From NCBI GenBank assembly GCA_031550535.1, contig JAVBOM010000032.1:1-64000 (forward strand): 64,000 nucleotides of DNA, in the 5' to 3' direction. A model generated the notes under the pieces. The model ran no database searches. It had not been told where the DNA came from and saw nothing but the letters and a program-made list of their open reading frames with translations. Shown here in pieces: positions 10,240 through 18,905 of the stretch (position 1 is its first letter; each line of letters opens with the position of its first letter). The stretch is from Avichristensenella sp031550535 (GTDB taxonomy: Bacteria > Bacillota > Clostridia > Christensenellales > Aristaeellaceae). Both the position numbers and the translations under genes were made by a program.

Positions 10240-10712
10240 ACGAGCAGGGATACCGTGTGGGCGTGGGCGCTTCCTCGGTGCTGATGATTTTTGTCGTGCT
10301 GAGCCTGACGACGCTCGGCGTGCTTTCCTTTGCCAGCGCGCGCGCGAACCAGACGCTGACCGCGCGGCGCACGGCCCACGTGGAAGGTTACTACGAAGCC
10401 TCCGCGGTGGCGCAGCGGGCGCTCGCGGAGATCGACGCGTTGCTGATGGCGGCCCCGGAGGACGACGAGGCGTATGCCGCGTATGTGAAGGACATGGACC
10501 TTTCCGGGTTGCCGCTTTCCGTGTCGGACGGTCTTTTGCTGTCCTTCGCCGTGCCGTGCGGGGACGCGCAGGAGCTGCGGCTATCCGTCAAGGCCGCCGG
10601 GCCGGGCGTTACGCCGCGATACCGCGTGACACGGCAGGGCATTGCGAACGCGGAAGTATGGACGGATGAGGACGATTCGTGGAACCTGCCGGTGATGGAT
10701 TTCGACGACTGA
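10236..10712 (+). CDS. PilX-like hypothetical membrane protein
   Basis: 158 aa, ATG overlapping the preceding stop by 4 nt. One N-terminal helix (GASSVLMIFVVLSLTTLGVL) continues into an amphipathic ARANQTLTARRTAHVEGYYEA stretch, the layout of PilX/GspK-like minor pilins, which keep an uninterrupted long helix. The soluble remainder is acidic and ends in DDSWNLPVMDFDD. Assigned by position and architecture only. Confidence 0.65.
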   Translation: MNEQGYRVGVGASSVLMIFVVLSLTTLGVLSFASARANQTLTARRTAHVEGYYEASAVAQRALAEIDALLMAAPEDDEAYAAYVKDMDLSGLPLSVSDGLLLSFAVPCGDAQELRLSVKAAGPGVTPRYRVTRQGIANAEVWTDEDDSWNLPVMDFDD

Positions 10713-10720
10713 CGGAGCGG

Positions 10721-10777
10721 TCAGGATTTCTCGCGAAATCCTCTTATGGCGCCCGATTTTCAAATCAGCGCCGCCAC
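10721..10777 (+). repeat. Dispersed double-hairpin repeat, copy 6
   Basis: Near-consensus, 9 nt after the upstream stop codon and 38 nt before the PilT start, inside the operon. Confidence 0.9.
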
Positions 10778-10815
10778 CTGCGGCCGACGCATCTACAGAT
10801 GAAAGGACATAAGGA

Positions 10816-11874
10816 ATGGATCTGAACTGGGTGCTGGCAAAAGCTCTCGAAACCGGCGCGGCGGATATCTTTATCGTGCCGGGCTATTATGTTTCGATGA
10901 AAATAGGCGGCGCTGTGACGCCCGTGTCGGAGGAGAAGCTCATGCCCGCGGATTGCGAGCGGCTCATCCGGGAAATTTACCAATCCGACAGCAACCGTTC
11001 CATCGACCGGCTGCTGGAGACGGGCGATGACGATTTTTCGTTCTCCATCAAGAGCCTGGGCCGCTTCCGCTGCAACGCGTACAAGCAGCGCGGCTCGCTC
11101 GCGGCGGTCATCCGCGTGGTCGCGTTCGGCCTGCCGGACCCGAAAACGCTGCACATCCCGGACGCGGTGATGAACCTGGCCGTTAAGAGGCGCGGCATCG
11201 TGCTGGTCACGGGCCCTGCCGGCAGCGGCAAATCCACCACGCTCGCGTGCCTGATCGACCGGATCAACAACGAGCGGGCGGAGCACATCATCACGCTGGA
11301 GGACCCGATCGAGTTCCTGCACCCGCACAAGCGGTCCATCGTCAGCCAGCGCGAGATTACGCACGATACCGAAAGCTACGCACAGGCGCTCCGCGCGGCG
11401 CTGCGCCAGTCGCCCAACGTCATTCTGCTGGGCGAGATGCGCGATTTTGAAACCATCCAGACAGCCCTGACCGCCGCGGAAACCGGCCAGCTCATCCTGA
11501 GCACGCTGCACACGGTGGGCGCGGCCAAGACGATCGACCGGATCCTGGACGTGTTCCCGGTGGGGCAGCAGCAGCAGGTGCGCATCCAGTTCTCGTTGGT
11601 GCTGCAGGCCGTGGTGTCCCAGCAGCTCATCCCGACCGTGGACGGCGGACTGACGCCCGCGTTTGAGGTCATGCTCGCGTCCAACGCGATCCAGAACATG
11701 ATCCGCGAGGGCAAAGTACACCAGATGGACAACGTGATCTACGCCGGCGCTTCCGAAGGCATGATTACGATGGACGCGGACATCCTCAGGCTGTACCAGG
11801 AGAAGAAAATCACAAAAGATAACGCTCTTCTGTACTCGACCAACCCGGACCTCATGGCGCGCAAGCTCGGCTAA
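10816..11874 (+). CDS. PilT-family secretion/retraction ATPase
   Basis: 352 aa with AAAGGA upstream. N-terminal PAS-like domain (~1-100), then the RecA-like core: Walker A GPAGSGKST, Asp box ITLEDPIEFLH, Walker B ILLGEMRD, His box LSTLHTVGAAKTIDR, and an AIQNMIREGK motif matching the AIRNLIRE signature of retraction ATPases (PilT). It powers pilus retraction or depolymerisation. No extension ATPase (PilB/GspE/ComGA) is visible in this cluster, so either that gene lies elsewhere or this enzyme serves both roles. Confidence 0.92.
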   Translation: MDLNWVLAKALETGAADIFIVPGYYVSMKIGGAVTPVSEEKLMPADCERLIREIYQSDSNRSIDRLLETGDDDFSFSIKSLGRFRCNAYKQRGSLAAVIRVVAFGLPDPKTLHIPDAVMNLAVKRRGIVLVTGPAGSGKSTTLACLIDRINNERAEHIITLEDPIEFLHPHKRSIVSQREITHDTESYAQALRAALRQSPNVILLGEMRDFETIQTALTAAETGQLILSTLHTVGAAKTIDRILDVFPVGQQQQVRIQFSLVLQAVVSQQLIPTVDGGLTPAFEVMLASNAIQNMIREGKVHQMDNVIYAGASEGMITMDADILRLYQEKKITKDNALLYSTNPDLMARKLG

Positions 11875-12063
11875 CGGGCGTGCGGTGGGGTTCGCGAAAT
11901 GCCGCATGGATGATTTTTGCAAACCGAACGGAACCCTAACCTTGGGCCAAATGTGGTGACGCCCTCACCGGAGGGCGCCAGCCTTTTGAAATATTTGAAC
12001 TTATTCGTGTCCCGGTCACAGCCCCGTGTTTTGTGGTCTTTTTTACAGAAAGGAAGAACGCTC

Positions 12064-13245
12064 ATGATTAAGATTTTTATGCTTGGCAAGTTCGAAATCA
12101 TGGTGGACGGTAAGAGCGCGTCCAAGGTGCTGAGCAACTCCAAGAAAGGGCGGCTAATGCTGCAATACCTCATCCTGCACAAGGATGAGTCCATCGCCTC
12201 CTCGGATCTGTACGAGGTGCTATGGCCGAATGAAGCCAGCTCCAACCCCGAGAGCGCGCTCAAGACGCTCGTCAGCCGGATGCGCGCCGCGCTGTCGAAG
12301 CTCGACGAGGGACTGGGCCGCTGCATCGTCACCAGCCGGGGGGCATACCGCTGGAACAGCGACCTGCCGTGCTCCATCGATGTGTTCGAGTTTGAGGAGC
12401 TCTGCCGCGAGCTGGCCCGCGCCACGGTGATGAACCGCGCTACGGAGGACAAGTTCGAAAAGGCGCTGAGCATGTACGCCGGGGACCTGAACGCCGGCGC
12501 GGACGGGGAGAGCTGGATCGTGTCCCGCAGCGCGTATTACCACACGCTGTACCTGCGCACCGCGTACCTGGCCATCCGCCTGATGAAGGAGAACAAGGAC
12601 TACGACGGCATCATCCGCATCTGCCGCCGGGCGCTGGATATCGATTCGTTCGATGAAACAATGCACCTGGAGCTGATGGAGGCGCTCGTCAAGACCAACC
12701 GCAGCAACGAGGCGCTGGTGCAATACCGTCACGCCACCAACCTGCACTACAACTACCTGGGCATGCGCCCGCCGGAGAAGATCCAGAACTTCTACAAGCA
12801 GATCATCCAGGCGGACCAGTCGCTCGGCATGGATATCGACAGCATCCGGAAATCCCTCCAGGAGACGGACGCCGGCAACGGCGCGTTCATCTGCGAGTAC
12901 GCCATTTTCAAGGACATTTACCAACTGCTGATGCGCAATTTCACGCGTATCGGCAACGGGATGTTCCTGGCCATCGTGATGCTGTCCTCCGGCAGCGGCC
13001 AGCCCATCGAGCCGCTCGTGCTGGACGGCGCGATGCGCCAGCTTCTCAACGCGATGGTTTCCAGCCTGCGGCGCGGCGACACGGTCACGCGCTATAGCCC
13101 GTCGCAGTACGCGCTGCTGCTGCCTTCCGTCAGCTACGAGACGGGCCGCATGGTGCTGGAGCGCATCCGGAACGCCTTCTACCGCCAGTATGCCGATTCG
13201 TCGCTGACGCTGTCGTACAAGCTGGGCCCGGTGGAGGACACCTGA
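12064..13245 (+). CDS. SARP-type transcriptional regulator with C-terminal GGDEF-like domain
   Basis: 393 aa. The start at 12064 is supported by AAAGGAAG upstream and by the winged-helix domain beginning immediately (IKIFMLGKFEIMVDGK). Layout: OmpR-type DNA-binding domain (~1-95, ending RGAYRWNSD), BTAD tetratricopeptide-like domain (~100-250, RICRRALDIDSFDETMHLELMEAL), then ~120 residues resembling a nucleotide-cyclase fold in which GGDEF is replaced by SPSQY (RRGDTVTRYSPSQYALLLP). The last part is probably a ligand-sensing or degenerate c-di-GMP-type module. It follows the pilus operon after 190 nt and may regulate it. Confidence 0.85.
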   Translation: MIKIFMLGKFEIMVDGKSASKVLSNSKKGRLMLQYLILHKDESIASSDLYEVLWPNEASSNPESALKTLVSRMRAALSKLDEGLGRCIVTSRGAYRWNSDLPCSIDVFEFEELCRELARATVMNRATEDKFEKALSMYAGDLNAGADGESWIVSRSAYYHTLYLRTAYLAIRLMKENKDYDGIIRICRRALDIDSFDETMHLELMEALVKTNRSNEALVQYRHATNLHYNYLGMRPPEKIQNFYKQIIQADQSLGMDIDSIRKSLQETDAGNGAFICEYAIFKDIYQLLMRNFTRIGNGMFLAIVMLSSGSGQPIEPLVLDGAMRQLLNAMVSSLRRGDTVTRYSPSQYALLLPSVSYETGRMVLERIRNAFYRQYADSSLTLSYKLGPVEDT

Positions 13246-13246
13246 T

Positions 13247-13954
13247 ATGACGCTGGACGAGGTCATGATCTCGCTCGCGGCGCTTGCCACCGAGCAAACC
13301 AAGAAGGTTTACCGCGCCCAGGGCGTGCGCGAGCCGTACTTTGGCGTGCCCACGACGGCGATGAAGCCGCTCGCGAAGAAAAACAGGGGCGACCAGGCGC
13401 TGGCCGAGGCGCTTTACGCGACCGGCAACTACGACGCCATGTACTTCGCCGGCATGATCGCCGATCCGGGGACCATGACCGGGGCGGATTTTGACCGGTG
13501 GATGGACGCCGCGTATTTCCACATGCTTTCCGATTACGTGGTGGCCGTGACCCTGGCGGAGACGGATTTCGCGCAGGAAGTGGCCGACCGCTGGATCGCG
13601 AGCGGCGAGGAGCTGCGCATGTCCGCTGGCTGGGCGTGCTACGAATGGCTGCTCGGCTCGCGGCCGGACGGTGAGTTTGACGTGGAGAAGCTCCACGCCA
13701 TGCTGCGGACGGCGGAGGATACCATCCACGGCCAGCCGAACCGCACGCGCTACAGCATGAACGGTTTTGTGATCGCGGTGGGCACATCGTTTCTGCCGCT
13801 GCACAACGAAGCTGTGCAGGCTGCGGAGAGGATCGGCGAGGTGAGCGTATCCAAGGAAAAGGGGCGCTGCGCTGTGCCGCTGGCGGCCGAGTCGATCCGG
13901 AAGGCGGAGGAGAAGGGGCGGCTTGGGTTCAAGCGGAAGAACGTGCGATGCTGA
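13247..13954 (+). CDS. DNA alkylation repair protein (AlkD family)
   Basis: 235 aa, starting 1 nt after the SARP stop codon, so translationally coupled. AlkD proteins are HEAT-like-repeat DNA glycosylases that remove positively charged alkylated bases. Recognised by EPYFGVPTTAMKPLAKK, the helical pairs around YDAMYFAGMIADP and YHMLSDYVVAVTLAE-type segments, and the C-terminal ARCAVPLAA-like segment. Length is normal. It overlaps the next gene by 7 nt. Confidence 0.85.
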   Translation: MTLDEVMISLAALATEQTKKVYRAQGVREPYFGVPTTAMKPLAKKNRGDQALAEALYATGNYDAMYFAGMIADPGTMTGADFDRWMDAAYFHMLSDYVVAVTLAETDFAQEVADRWIASGEELRMSAGWACYEWLLGSRPDGEFDVEKLHAMLRTAEDTIHGQPNRTRYSMNGFVIAVGTSFLPLHNEAVQAAERIGEVSVSKEKGRCAVPLAAESIRKAEEKGRLGFKRKNVRC

Positions 13955-14550
13955 CAGGAGACATCATACCCTTCGGTGAATACGCATGGCGCGTGCTGGA
14001 CATGCGGGATGGCGCGGCCCTGCTCATAACCGAAGAGATCATCGAAAAGCGCCCGTATCATGACACGTATAGGGACATCACATGGGCCGGCTGCTCGCTC
14101 CGAAAGTACCTGAACGGGGAGTTCCTTGGCCGGTTTGGCGAGGCCGATCGATCAAGAATCATTTCGGTGACAAACAACAACCCCGACAATCCTTGGTTTG
14201 GCACGAACGGCGGAGAAGATACGCAGGACCGCGTTTTTCTGCTGGATATTGAGGACATGGTGTGCAGGTATTTTGGCGATAGCAGCGACAAGCTGCGGAA
14301 CCGAAGCCCCAAACAGAGTTACTGGTTTCAAAGAAAAGATGGCAACAACGGCAGGCGAATCGCGACTTTCGCGGGCACGGAAAGGCGTTCTTGGTGGTGG
14401 CTTCGGTCGCCCGGCCGCGTAGGCGTGAAAGCCGTATACATCCATGGGGATGGCAATATCGGCATCCAAGGCAACAACATTTTGAAAGGCAACATCGGTG
14501 AGGGCGAATGCCGTGGCGGTGTCCGTCCAGCTTTGTGGCTGAAGCGGTAG
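13948..14550 (+). CDS. DUF6273 domain protein
   Basis: 200 aa, overlapping the AlkD-like gene by 7 nt. The pattern IPFGEYAWRVLD...YHDTYRDITWAGCSLRKYLNGEFL...SWWWLRSPG...GGVRPALWLKR is typical of DUF6273, a beta-rich domain common in gut Clostridia and related to formylglycine-generating/C-type-lectin-like folds (from memory). No signal peptide, so probably cytoplasmic here. Function unknown. The TAG stop coincides with the GGTAG edge of a dispersed repeat copy. Confidence 0.8.
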   Translation: MLTGDIIPFGEYAWRVLDMRDGAALLITEEIIEKRPYHDTYRDITWAGCSLRKYLNGEFLGRFGEADRSRIISVTNNNPDNPWFGTNGGEDTQDRVFLLDIEDMVCRYFGDSSDKLRNRSPKQSYWFQRKDGNNGRRIATFAGTERRSWWWLRSPGRVGVKAVYIHGDGNIGIQGNNILKGNIGEGECRGGVRPALWLKR

Positions 14551-14605
14551 GGTTTCTGGCAAAATCTCTAAACGGCGCGCGATTTTCCAAATCACCGCCG
14601 CCGCC
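14547..14605 (+). repeat. Dispersed double-hairpin repeat, copy 7 (diverged)
   Basis: CGGTAGGGTTTC...AAAATC followed by GGCGCGCGATTTTCCAAATC and CGCCGCCGCC. Its GGTAG edge supplies the stop codon (and last Arg codon) of the DUF6273 gene. Confidence 0.75.
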
Positions 14606-14612
14606 GAAAAAA

Positions 14613-14653
14613 ACGGTCCGGAAAGGCTGCTATGCCTACGGGCCGTTTTTTTT
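14613..14653 (+). terminator. Intrinsic terminator
   Basis: ACGGTCC (14613-14619) pairs with GGGCCGT (14640-14646) and is followed by an unbroken T run. It ends the SARP-AlkD-DUF6273 operon. Confidence 0.75.
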
Positions 14654-14666
14654 ATGCTTTTGGTCT

Positions 14667-17306
14667 CTACATTTCCTGCGTGCTTTCCCCGCCAGAAACG
14701 CCCCACTGGTTCTTGCCCGCGGCCTTCGCGCGGTACAGCGCCTCATCCGCGCGGGCGTATAGCGCCTGGAACGACTGCCCGTCGCGCGGGTAGCGCGCCA
14801 CGCCCACCGTGCCGGACAGGTTCCAGGCCGGGTTGGCGCGGCGTAGCAGCGCGCAGATGGCCTCCGCGCGCGCGGCGATCATCGCCTCGTCGCGGATGTT
14901 CTTCAGGAACACCATGAATTCGTCCCCGCCGACACGGCCGACAATGTCCCCTGCCCGGAACAGCGCGCGAAGCTGTCCGGCGATGTACTGAAGCGCCTCG
15001 TCGCCCCCGGTATGGCCAAATGTGTCGTTGAGCGCCTTGAAATCGTCGATGTCCAGCATCATCAGCGCGTGCTCCCCGCCGCCGCCCTCATCGCGCAGAA
15101 AGCGGGCGATATGCTGCTCGGTCGCCCCGCGGTTGTATAGCTGCGTCAGCGGGTCCGTCTCCGCGCGCTGTTGGTAATCCTGCAATTCCCGACGTTCCCT
15201 GTCAATATCAAAGGAGATGCCGAACACGCGGCGCACGACGCCGCCTTCGTCCGGCAGGGCGATCAGGCTGTACCGCCGCCAGCGGTAGAACGCCTCCCCG
15301 TCGGCCATGCGCGGCATGCGCATGACGCCCTCGGCCTGCGACTGGCCGTGCTTGACAAGCATCATCGCGTCCCAGAAGCGCGGGTAATCGTCCGGATGCA
15401 TCGTCCGCTGCAGCAGGCCGTCCTCCGCGCGCAGGTCATCCACCGGCAGGCTGTGCACCGTTTCAAACGACTCGGAAAATAGAATCATGTTGTCGTGCGG
15501 CCGCCAGTCCAGCAGCACAATGCCGCTCTTTTCGAAGATGTCGTTGTACTGATCCGCGCCGATGCGGAAGGAGATCGTCCGCCGGGCGGTTTCGGGCGGC
15601 TCGTGCGGCGTGCCCTGCGCCTTACTGTGCGCGCGGAACGCCTCCATGCCGAGCGCCGGTCCGCCGTAGCAGCAGAAAGCGCCGTGCAGCGCGTTTGCCG
15701 CGGCGGACAGGCTGGCGGAGGACAGATCCACCGGAAGGCAGATCGCCGCCCGGCCGTGCGCCAGCGCGGGGAGCAGCGTTTCCGTCATCTGCGGCGGGTA
15801 GACGCCGCCCAGCAGGTCGCGGGCAAACCGCTCCGCGAGCACCACGCGATCGAACAGGTCGCTGCCGAGGCACACATTGGCGATGGAAGGCTCGCCCACA
15901 CTGTGGATGCCCACCTGGAACCCTAGCGCGCGCAGTTCGCCGACGAACGCCTCCAGCCGCGTGCGGTCCATGTTCAGCGCCATGTCCTGGGCGATGTTCA
16001 CGCACAGGCGCGAGGGGTCGACCGGATGCTGCGCCAGCGCCTCGTGGAGCGTCCGGGGCAGCGCGTCCGCGTCTTCCGCGCGCAGCGCGATGTACAGGCC
16101 GATGAGCGGCAATCGGATGCCTTCTGTGGTTAGGCTGTACAGGAAGGAAAAGAGCTGGCGCATGCTGATACGAAGCAGGTGCGCGGCCGCCTTTCCGGGC
16201 ATGCTCATCACGGATTCCATGGCCCGCGCGGACATCCCCTCGTCGCCGCTTTCCGCTGGGTAGGCGTAGTAATCGTATCCGTATGTTGCGCGGCCCTCGC
16301 TGGTAAGCATCGGCAGAAAGCGCCCCACCGGAGCGCCGGGCAGAGGCCCGCTGCCCAGGGCCGAAACGCTGCTCGCCCGTGTCCGCTGCGCCCAGCGCAT
16401 GGACGCGTTGTAGAACACCAGGTTATCCTTGCCCATGCGCTTGGCGACGCTGGTGGCGATTTCGGCCGCCTCGTACAGCGCGCTTGCCTCCGCGCCATCT
16501 TCCGGCGCGCAGGAAACGCCGACGCAGACCGTGGCGACGACGGGAGCGCCCGGCGCGTCCGGGTATTCGTGGCGGAGCGCCGCCTTCAGCCCCTCCGCGA
16601 AGCGGATGGTGGCCAGACGGTCATCCCCCCGAGGCACCAAGGCACAGAACGTGTCCCCGTGGGGCCGCCCGATGATGGCGCTGGGCGGCATCTCCCGCGA
16701 TAGCGCCTCCGCCGTGTCCACCAGCACCAGATCGCCAAAATGGTTCCCGCAGCGCTCGTTGATGGCCTTCAGGCCGTCCACGTTGATGTGCAGCAGCATG
16801 GCCCTGCCAGAGAGCGCCGCCAGCCCCTCGCCCATCGCGCTTTCCAGTGACGCGCCGCTTGGGAGGCCGAGCAGCGGGTCGCGGGACAGCACATGCTGGT
16901 ACAGGATATCCCGTTTTTGATATTCGTGCAGTTCAATGAGGCAGCGCAGCCGGCGCCAGCCGATGCGCGGCTGAATCGGCGTCTCCAGCGTGTCGCACAC
17001 GTACAGGCCTGGCGGGAGCGCCGCGTCCACGGACATGCCGCGCGGCAGCAGGAGGACCAGGGGCGGACAGTCCACCGATTCGCCCGTCTGCAGCGCGAGC
17101 GCCGCGTCCAGCCCTTCGCCCACGAGGAGCGCCGCGTCCACCACGCACAGGTCGATGGCAAAGCCGTGCCGCCGGGCCAGCGCGAGGAGTTCAGGCCCGG
17201 TTTCCGCCTCCAGGATATTCCATTCGTTCTCCGGCTGGAATAGCGCCCGGAGCGCCGAGCGGTCCGCCGCGCTTCCCGCGAAGAGCAGCATCCGTTGTTT
17301 GGGCAT
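14667..17306 (-). CDS. Large diguanylate cyclase (receiver-like, degenerate GGDEF and EAL, PAS, GGDEF)
   Basis: 879 aa. Start at 17306, with GGAGG 5 nt upstream. Order: an N-terminal receiver-like region (~1-130) without clear acidic-pocket residues; a first GGDEF domain (~150-300) whose catalytic site reads RPHGDTF, so probably inactive; an EAL-like region (~350-560) lacking an EAL motif; a PAS domain (~570-700); and a second GGDEF domain with intact RVGGDEF near residue 793, preceded by DPLTQLYNRG and MMLDIDDFKALNDTFGH. No membrane segment. It should make c-di-GMP in the cytoplasm. It lies between the pilus-like operon and, further on, a c-di-GMP-binding glycosyltransferase. The dead domains may be sensors. 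Confidence 0.88.
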   Translation of the reverse strand: MPKQRMLLFAGSAADRSALRALFQPENEWNILEAETGPELLALARRHGFAIDLCVVDAALLVGEGLDAALALQTGESVDCPPLVLLLPRGMSVDAALPPGLYVCDTLETPIQPRIGWRRLRCLIELHEYQKRDILYQHVLSRDPLLGLPSGASLESAMGEGLAALSGRAMLLHINVDGLKAINERCGNHFGDLVLVDTAEALSREMPPSAIIGRPHGDTFCALVPRGDDRLATIRFAEGLKAALRHEYPDAPGAPVVATVCVGVSCAPEDGAEASALYEAAEIATSVAKRMGKDNLVFYNASMRWAQRTRASSVSALGSGPLPGAPVGRFLPMLTSEGRATYGYDYYAYPAESGDEGMSARAMESVMSMPGKAAAHLLRISMRQLFSFLYSLTTEGIRLPLIGLYIALRAEDADALPRTLHEALAQHPVDPSRLCVNIAQDMALNMDRTRLEAFVGELRALGFQVGIHSVGEPSIANVCLGSDLFDRVVLAERFARDLLGGVYPPQMTETLLPALAHGRAAICLPVDLSSASLSAAANALHGAFCCYGGPALGMEAFRAHSKAQGTPHEPPETARRTISFRIGADQYNDIFEKSGIVLLDWRPHDNMILFSESFETVHSLPVDDLRAEDGLLQRTMHPDDYPRFWDAMMLVKHGQSQAEGVMRMPRMADGEAFYRWRRYSLIALPDEGGVVRRVFGISFDIDRERRELQDYQQRAETDPLTQLYNRGATEQHIARFLRDEGGGGEHALMMLDIDDFKALNDTFGHTGGDEALQYIAGQLRALFRAGDIVGRVGGDEFMVFLKNIRDEAMIAARAEAICALLRRANPAWNLSGTVGVARYPRDGQSFQALYARADEALYRAKAAGKNQWGVSGGESTQEM

Positions 17307-17426
17307 GATGGCCTCCACCCGTGCTGTCCATAAGAAATAAAAGCAATTCTGGTAGCAGCATCATATCACCTTGGAACCCAAAACGCAACCGAATGACGCG
17401 CAAAAATGGCGCATATGTTTGAGAGA

Positions 17427-17486
17427 GGTAAGGATTCCTGTGGAATCCTCTCATGGCGCCCGATTTTTCAAATCAGCGCCGCCACC
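17427..17486 (+). repeat. Dispersed double-hairpin repeat, copy 8
   Basis: Full copy with GGATTCC-TGT-GGAATCC arms, first of a tandem pair. Confidence 0.92.
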
Positions 17487-17488
17487 GA

Positions 17489-17548
17489 GATAAGGATTTC
17501 TGCGGAATCCTCTCATGGCGCCCGATTCTTCGAATCCGCGCCGCCATC
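17489..17548 (+). repeat. Dispersed double-hairpin repeat, copy 9
   Basis: Second of the tandem pair. It ends 29 nt before the GTG start of the next gene, just outside its ribosome binding site. Confidence 0.92.
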
Positions 17549-17577
17549 AAGGATCTCTGCTTGGGGGAGGTGATTTC

Positions 17578-18273
17578 GTGCCGGAGCCCTTCAAGCGGCG
17601 GCAGCTCCTGCTGCGCCGGGAGGACGGGGAGGCGGCGGGGTTTGTGCGCGTGGAGCAGGAAGGCGCGCGGTGTGCCGTGGAGATCCGCGCGGAGGGGGTA
17701 ATCGGCGACGCGCGGGCGGTGCTGCTCCGCCCCGGCGGCGGCGAGCCGTGCGCGCTGGGCGCGGTGCGCAAGGGCAAGGGGAGCTACTCCCTGCGGGCCG
17801 AGGAAGTGGAGGGATACACGCAGGCCGCCGTACTGGCGGGCGATAGGCTGCTGCTGATCGGCGGGGAAGGGGCGGACTTTCCGGAGATGCGCCGGCGAAT
17901 GCTCGCCCAGCCGAGCGGGGCACGGCGCGTGGCGGCACAGCCTGTGGTGCGGACGGGGGACGCGGAATATGCGGATTTCACGGCCGAACGCGCCCCGGAA
18001 AGCGACGCGTGGGCGGTGCCCGCCAGGGAACGGCCCGCCGCGCGCCGGGAAGAGCGCCCCGCGTGGCGCGCGGAGGAAACCCGCGATGGGTGGGTGTTCA
18101 CACCGCTGTACGCCAAGAACGCGCCGGAGCGCATCACGGGCCGGTTTCTGCGGGATGGCTGTGTCGTGGCGACGCTCCAAGGGGTCGCGGGCGTGTACGC
18201 GCCGGAACCGCCGCCAGGGCTGACGGGGTTTGTCTGGGACACGGGGTACTGGGTGAAGGTGGAGGGGGAATAG
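17578..18273 (+). CDS. Hypothetical protein
   Basis: 231 aa. GTG start at 17578, chosen because GGGGGAGGTG lies 5 nt upstream; a longer frame would translate repeat sequence. No signal peptide or membrane segment. The N-terminal ~110 residues (RRQLLLRREDGEAAGFVRVEQEGARC...) look like a small beta-rich domain. A charged, low-complexity Arg/Glu/Ala linker follows, and the C-terminus ends GLTGFVWDTGYWVKVEGE, a small beta-strand module. Family not recognised. It stands alone between the cyclase and a convergent secreted-protein gene. Confidence 0.7.
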   Translation: MPEPFKRRQLLLRREDGEAAGFVRVEQEGARCAVEIRAEGVIGDARAVLLRPGGGEPCALGAVRKGKGSYSLRAEEVEGYTQAAVLAGDRLLLIGGEGADFPEMRRRMLAQPSGARRVAAQPVVRTGDAEYADFTAERAPESDAWAVPARERPAARREERPAWRAEETRDGWVFTPLYAKNAPERITGRFLRDGCVVATLQGVAGVYAPEPPPGLTGFVWDTGYWVKVEGE

Positions 18274-18336
18274 GCAAAAATGGGGCCGCCGCGCCGGATG
18301 TTGGCGCGACAGCCCTGTTTTCTGTGCTTATTGATC

Positions 18337-18861
18337 CTATTTCGCGTCTTTCACTTCGAAAATACGCCCGTCCAGGTCCTGCCGGAGCACCTTGGTGATT
18401 TCGCCGTCCTCGTTCAGGACGTTGTACTTAATCATGCCGGGGTCATAGGCCGCGACCTCCACAAAGTATGGGCGCAGCTTTTCCCCCTCGGGAGGTGTGA
18501 GCGAAACCTCCCAATACCCGCTTTTTAGGTTCGCGTCGAAGTGCGGCGCGACGGTGTAGAAAGTCATGGAGGGCGTGTACCCGGTCAGCGCGTCCGCGCC
18601 GATCTTCTCGACCTTCTTGATGAACTCCACGGCGATGGCGACCGCCTCGGCCGGGGGCATGAGGGCCATGCATTCTTCCGTCAGGTAGCTTTCATCCGCG
18701 ACGAAGCCGGGGGCGGCCATGACGTCCTCCCATTGTTTGAGCAGGGCGGCGGTATCTTTCGGGACGTCCGTTTCCGCCAGCGCGGGGAGCGAAAGGAGCA
18801 GCGATGCCAGCAGGCAGACGGTTAGCACCGTGCAATGCTTGCGTAAAAATCTCTGATTCAC
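18337..18861 (-). CDS. Secreted hypothetical protein downstream of the BlaI/M56 pair
   Basis: 174 aa. GTG start at 18861, with AGAAGGAG 7 nt upstream. Signal peptide: NQRFLRKHC, then a hydrophobic core ending LPALA. The mature part is mostly helical (DVPKDTAALLKQWEDVM), followed by a region resembling a PepSY/YpeB-type repeat (SGYWEVSLTPPEG...VEVAAYDPGMIKYNVLNEDGEI). It is 44 nt downstream of the M56 gene on the same strand, so it is probably co-transcribed with it and BlaI and could be the regulated effector. Confidence 0.75.
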   Translation of the reverse strand: MNQRFLRKHCTVLTVCLLASLLLSLPALAETDVPKDTAALLKQWEDVMAAPGFVADESYLTEECMALMPPAEAVAIAVEFIKKVEKIGADALTGYTPSMTFYTVAPHFDANLKSGYWEVSLTPPEGEKLRPYFVEVAAYDPGMIKYNVLNEDGEITKVLRQDLDGRIFEVKDAK

Positions 18862-18905
18862 TTGTGATCTCCTTCTATCGGCAGGATGTGGTGTATGTTT
18901 GCGTG

